This document shows positions 60,462-64,000 of a stretch of 64,000 nt of DNA, one piece after another. Every line of letters starts with the position of its first letter. Within the stretch, counting starts at the first letter, position 1. Under the pieces are notes generated by a model. The model did no database searches and was not told where the DNA came from. It was given only the letters and a program-made list of their open reading frames with translations. The stretch spans positions 310,001-374,000 of the forward strand of contig NZ_JBBVGR010000003.1 in assembly GCF_038148855.1 (NCBI RefSeq), given 5' to 3'. The stretch comes from Phycobacter sedimenti (GTDB taxonomy: Bacteria > Pseudomonadota > Alphaproteobacteria > Rhodobacterales > Rhodobacteraceae). A program made the position numbers and the translations under genes.

Positions 60462-62050
60462 GCCTTCTTGAGATCAACGCGCTGACACTTTCCATCGGCA
60501 ACCACCCGATCCTGAAAGGCGTCTCTCTTTCGGTCGAAGCCGGAGAAATCGTTGCCGTCACCGGCGAAAGCGGCTCAGGCAAGTCGATGACCGCCTTTTC
60601 GGTGATGCAGCTCCTGCCAGAGCGGACCACGACCAAGGGCCAGATCCTGCTGGAGGGCACCGATCTTCTGGTCCAATCAGAGGCGCAGATGTGCGCCCTG
60701 CGCGGCCAGTCCATCGGCATGGTCTTTCAGGAACCAATGACCGCGCTCAACCCGGTCAAGACGATCGGCGATCAGGTGATGGAAACCATCCTGATCCACA
60801 ACGCCATGACCAGGCCCGAGGCCGAGGCCCGCGCCGCTGAGATGCTGGAGCGTGTGGGCCTGCCCGCAGATCGCTTCCCTCTCAGCCGGTTTCCGCATGA
60901 ATTGTCGGGCGGTCAGAGGCAGCGGGTGGTGATCGCCATGGCCATCGCCCTGCGCCCCAAACTACTGATCGCGGATGAGCCGACCACCGCGCTCGATGTA
61001 ACGACCCAAGCGCAGATCCTCGATCTTTTGAAGGACTTGGTGCAGGAATTCGGGATGGGCCTCTTGATCATCACCCACGATCTGGCGGTGGTGGCCGATC
61101 TCGCGGACCGGATCGTCGTTATGCGCCACGGCGAAGTTGTGGAGACAGGCGCTACGGATTGGCTGCTCAGAAACATGAGCCACCCCTATACAAAAATGCT
61201 CTTTGCCGCCTCGGCCCATGAGGTCACCCTGCCCGAGGTTCCGGCGGCCGAACCGCTGCTGCAAGTCAAAGGCGCCGTGCGCGACTATAAACTACCGCGC
61301 ATCTCGCTCTTTGGCCCGCAGGACCACTATCGCGCGGTGAATGACGTGTCCTTCACCCTGAACCGGGGGGAGCGGTTGGGTCTGGTGGGCGAATCGGGAT
61401 GCGGGAAATCGACCCTGACACGGGCCATTCTGGGGCTGGAGCCGTTGCAGGGGGGGCAGATCCTGCTGGATGGAGAGGTGGTCACAGCTGATCGCACCCC
61501 GGATCAGCGCCGCAAGATGCAGGTGGTGTTTCAGGACCCCTTCGGCAGTTTCAACCCGCGCCACCGGGTGGAACGGCTTATCACCGAGCCCTTTTACAGC
61601 CTGCCCGATCCTCCCACCGGCAGCGCCCGCACGGACCTCATTGCCGAAACCCTGACCGCTGTGGGGCTGCGCCCGGATGACGCGACCAAATACATCCACC
61701 AGTTTTCTGGCGGGCAGCGCCAGCGCATTGCCATTGCCCGCGCCCTGATCACCCGCCCCGAGTTGATCCTATTTGACGAGGCGGTCTCGGCGCTGGATGT
61801 CTCGGTGCGGGCGCAGATCCTCGATCTGTTGGCCGAGCTGTGCGACGCCTATGCGCTGACCTACCTCTTTATCAGCCACGATCTGTCGGTGGTGCGCACC
61901 ATCACCGACCGTTGCCTTGTCATGCAAAAAGGGCAGATTGTAGAAGAAGGCGCCACCGAGGACGTGTTTGCAGCGCCGCAGCACCCCTATACCCAATCGC
62001 TGATCGCGGCGGCCCCCGTGCTGCCAGACCTCAGCCAGGGGGCTGCATGA
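60458..62050 (+). CDS. fused dual-domain ABC ATPase (DppD-DppF type)
   Basis: A 530-aa ATPase with two complete nucleotide-binding domains. NBD1 has GESGSGKSM, LSGGQRQRV and LLIADEPTTALD; NBD2, from about residue 270, has GESGCGKST, FSGGQRQRIA and LILFDEAVSALD. Two domains in one chain replace the usual DppD and DppF pair. The oligopeptide-type C-terminal extensions (HPYTKMLFAA, HPYTQSLIAAAP) follow each NBD. ATGA overlaps exist on both sides. Confidence 0.95.
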   Translation: MSLLEINALTLSIGNHPILKGVSLSVEAGEIVAVTGESGSGKSMTAFSVMQLLPERTTTKGQILLEGTDLLVQSEAQMCALRGQSIGMVFQEPMTALNPVKTIGDQVMETILIHNAMTRPEAEARAAEMLERVGLPADRFPLSRFPHELSGGQRQRVVIAMAIALRPKLLIADEPTTALDVTTQAQILDLLKDLVQEFGMGLLIITHDLAVVADLADRIVVMRHGEVVETGATDWLLRNMSHPYTKMLFAASAHEVTLPEVPAAEPLLQVKGAVRDYKLPRISLFGPQDHYRAVNDVSFTLNRGERLGLVGESGCGKSTLTRAILGLEPLQGGQILLDGEVVTADRTPDQRRKMQVVFQDPFGSFNPRHRVERLITEPFYSLPDPPTGSARTDLIAETLTAVGLRPDDATKYIHQFSGGQRQRIAIARALITRPELILFDEAVSALDVSVRAQILDLLAELCDAYALTYLFISHDLSVVRTITDRCLVMQKGQIVEEGATEDVFAAPQHPYTQSLIAAAPVLPDLSQGAA

Positions 62051-62517
62051 GCCTGACGCTCTCGCTCATATTGCCCAAGGAGCATGCGGTTCTGACCAGC
62101 GTGCTGGCCGCCTATTTCGAGGAAACCGCCAGCAAGGCCCGCATCGCCCCCGGAAGCCGGGCAAGGCAGATGCTACACCGCAAGGATGTCACGGCGTTCT
62201 GGATCGTGAAGGACGGCAAGAGGATCGGTTTCGCCCTGGTGCTGAACCTGCCGGAGGATCGGCGTGAGCTGTCCGAATTTTCCATCTTCGCCCCCTATCG
62301 CCGACAGGGATATGGCCAGGACGCGGCCCGGCTCCTCTTGCAGGAGTTTCCCGGTTACTGGCGCATGGGTATTTCAGCGCAATCGCAGTCAGCCCTTGCG
62401 TTTTGGGGCACCTGTCTTAGCATCCTGCCTGGGATCATGGACCTGCGCGAGGGTGCCCCTTTCACTGAACTTCAAAGCAAAAGCTACTCTTTCCGGATTG
62501 CCGACCCGGCCTCCTGA
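62047..62517 (+). CDS. GNAT-family N-acetyltransferase
   Basis: A 156-aa GNAT protein. The acetyl-CoA-binding motif A is recognisable in ELSEFSIFAPYRRQGYGQDAARLLL, and a motif B-like region in ISAQSQSALAFWGTCL. It begins inside the stop codon of the ABC ATPase gene, so it belongs to the transport operon. The substrate is unknown; with a deacetylase-family enzyme close by, an imported amine is plausible. Confidence 0.85.
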   Translation: MSLTLSLILPKEHAVLTSVLAAYFEETASKARIAPGSRARQMLHRKDVTAFWIVKDGKRIGFALVLNLPEDRRELSEFSIFAPYRRQGYGQDAARLLLQEFPGYWRMGISAQSQSALAFWGTCLSILPGIMDLREGAPFTELQSKSYSFRIADPAS

Positions 62518-62536
62518 CAGACCACAGGACCATAAC

Positions 62537-63994
62537 ATGACCGAAAAAACTTCACCCCGCTTCGATCCCAGCCTTTGCCTTATTGGTGACAGCTGGAAAC
62601 CAAGTGCAAGCGGCGCCACTCTGCCATTGATCAACCCATCGACCGGCGCTGAGATCTGCCAGATCGCACGCGGCGGCGAGGAAGACATTGATGCGGCGGT
62701 CAAGGCGGCCGAGGCTGCTCTCGATGGTGAGTGGGGCAGCATGAGTGCCCTTGAGAGGGGCCGTATCCTGACCCGTCTTGGCCAGCTGGTGCTCGATTGC
62801 GTCGAGGAGCTCGCAACGCTGGAAGCCATGGATGTTGGCAAGCCGCTGACGCAAGCGCGCGCCGATGCCGTGGCGCTGGCGCGTTACTGTGAATTCTACG
62901 GTGGCGCGGCGGACAAGGTGCACGGGGAAACGATCCCCTACCTTGATGGTTACACGGTCTACACCCTGCGCGAACCGCACGGTGTTACGGGCCATATCGT
63001 ACCCTGGAACTATCCGATGCAGATCATTGGCCGCTCGGTTGGCGCGGCGCTGGCCATGGGCAATGCCTGCGTACTGAAACCCGCCGAAGAGGCCTGCCTC
63101 ACGGCCCTGACCTTTGCGCAATTGGCGCGGGATGCGGGCCTGCCGGATGGCGCGCTGAACGTTGTGCCGGGCCTTGGCGCCGAGGCAGGCGCGGCGCTGA
63201 CCGCGCATCCGGGCGTGCATCACATCTCTTTCACCGGCTCGGTTGCCACTGGCGCGCTGGTGCAGCAGGCCGCGGGCAGGAACGTGGTGCCGGTGACACT
63301 GGAGTTGGGCGGCAAATCGCCACAGCTGGTGTTCGATGATGCCGATCTGGACGCGGCACTGCCGTTCCTCGTCAATGCAGGCATCCAGAATGCAGGCCAG
63401 ACCTGCTCGGCCTCCTCACGCATTCTGATCCAGCGCGGCGTTTATGAAGAGGTGAAGGCGCGGATGTCAGCCGCCTATGAGGGTCTGACCGTCGGCCCAG
63501 CAGCGGACGATATGCGCCTTGGGCCGTTGATCTCCTCCCGCCAGAAAGAGATCGTCGAAGGCTTTCTGGCCAAGGGCGCCGATCTCACCATCGCAGCGCA
63601 AGGACAGATCGTGGAAGGCGCGCCGGAGACTGGCGCCTACGTTCGACCAACCTTGTTCGCAGACGTGCCGCCTGCCCATGCGCTGGCACGCGATGAGATC
63701 TTTGGCCCGGTGCAGGTGCTGATCCCCTTCGACACCGAAGAAGAGGCCGTCGAAATCGCAAACTCAACGGACTACGGGCTGGTCGCCAGCGTCTGGAGCC
63801 GCGATGGTGGTCGGCAGATGCGGCTAGCCAAAAAGCTGCGCGCAGGGCAGGTCTTCCTCAATAACTATGGTGCAGGCGGCGGTGTCGAACTGCCCTTTGG
63901 CGGGGTCGGCAAATCCGGCCATGGCCGCGAAAAGGGCTTCGAGGCGCTTTATGGTTTCTCGCAGCTCAAGACCGTCGCAGCCTATCACGGTTGA
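62537..63994 (+). CDS. aldehyde dehydrogenase family protein
   Basis: A 485-aa NAD(P)-dependent aldehyde dehydrogenase. The catalytic Cys290 (NAGQTCSASSRI) and general base Glu256 (LELGGKSPQ) are present, with the cofactor loop FTGSVATGA and the substrate-channel segment PWNYPM. Sequence style is near betaine-aldehyde and aminoaldehyde dehydrogenases. It lies 19 bp after the GNAT gene in the transporter operon. Six bases after the stop the window ends in a purine-rich GAGGGAGG that could be the SD of another operon gene. Confidence 0.95.
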   Translation: MTEKTSPRFDPSLCLIGDSWKPSASGATLPLINPSTGAEICQIARGGEEDIDAAVKAAEAALDGEWGSMSALERGRILTRLGQLVLDCVEELATLEAMDVGKPLTQARADAVALARYCEFYGGAADKVHGETIPYLDGYTVYTLREPHGVTGHIVPWNYPMQIIGRSVGAALAMGNACVLKPAEEACLTALTFAQLARDAGLPDGALNVVPGLGAEAGAALTAHPGVHHISFTGSVATGALVQQAAGRNVVPVTLELGGKSPQLVFDDADLDAALPFLVNAGIQNAGQTCSASSRILIQRGVYEEVKARMSAAYEGLTVGPAADDMRLGPLISSRQKEIVEGFLAKGADLTIAAQGQIVEGAPETGAYVRPTLFADVPPAHALARDEIFGPVQVLIPFDTEEEAVEIANSTDYGLVASVWSRDGGRQMRLAKKLRAGQVFLNNYGAGGGVELPFGGVGKSGHGREKGFEALYGFSQLKTVAAYHG

Positions 63995-64000
63995 GGGAGG

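Overview
This window looks like chromosomal DNA of a marine alphaproteobacterium of the Rhodobacteraceae (Roseobacter group, Phaeobacter/Ruegeria-like). The reasons are high GC, tightly packed operons with ATGA/GTGA overlaps, Entner-Doudoroff genes, a urease cluster, a MoxR/DUF58/DUF4159 operon, DUF1127 and DUF1285 proteins, and abundant ABC transporters. Genus is inferred from gene content only. I see no rRNA, tRNA, CRISPR array, prophage or insertion sequence.

Layout. 0-5 kb: a Tat-exported cyclase-family hydrolase, then ureC, a DUF1127 gene and ureEFG (ureD, ureA and ureB are not seen). 5.3-10.9 kb: a glucose catabolic operon pgi-zwf-edd-eda behind a LacI-type palindrome. 11-15.3 kb: a gamma-glutamyltransferase-family enzyme, a TSUP exporter and a GntR/FCD regulator, with a convergent EamA transporter. 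15.4-18.8 kb: a small secreted Cys-rich protein and a FecBCD-type metal/chelate ABC transporter. 18.9-21.8 kb: reverse-strand genes for an AmgK-like kinase, a DUF2798 membrane protein, a hydroxypyruvate-isomerase-like protein and DUF1285. 21.8-28.6 kb: a MoxR-DUF58-DUF4159-membrane protein operon. 28.8-38.7 kb: PBP1C and a giant alpha-2-macroglobulin, divergent from a hybrid histidine kinase. 38.7-46.8 kb: yaaA, recQ, yggT, a thioesterase, a UMF1 transporter, mepA, a phytase-like esterase and yhhQ. 46.8-50.7 kb: a tiny ORF with an exceptional Shine-Dalgarno sequence ahead of arfB, then an SDR, a P1 peptidase, cytochrome c and idi. 50.8-55.7 kb: a flavin monooxygenase, a palindrome-rich block, glpK, panC and panB. 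55.9-64 kb: a peptide-type ABC transporter locus with a deacetylase-family enzyme, GNAT and aldehyde dehydrogenase.

Most genes are ordinary. The most unusual signals are non-coding. A family of intergenic two-hairpin elements shares fixed linkers (GCCCAAC/G between the hairpins, GGGCG(CG)GGAG after them) while the stem sequences differ from copy to copy. Three good copies and two degenerate ones are present, and one site carries two copies in opposite orientation around a large palindrome and a predicted three-way junction. The second is a possible attenuator ahead of arfB: an 18-codon ORF whose ribosome binding site matches 16 nt of the 16S rRNA 3' end, a downstream anti-SD sequence and a strong terminator, all before a ribosome-rescue gene.
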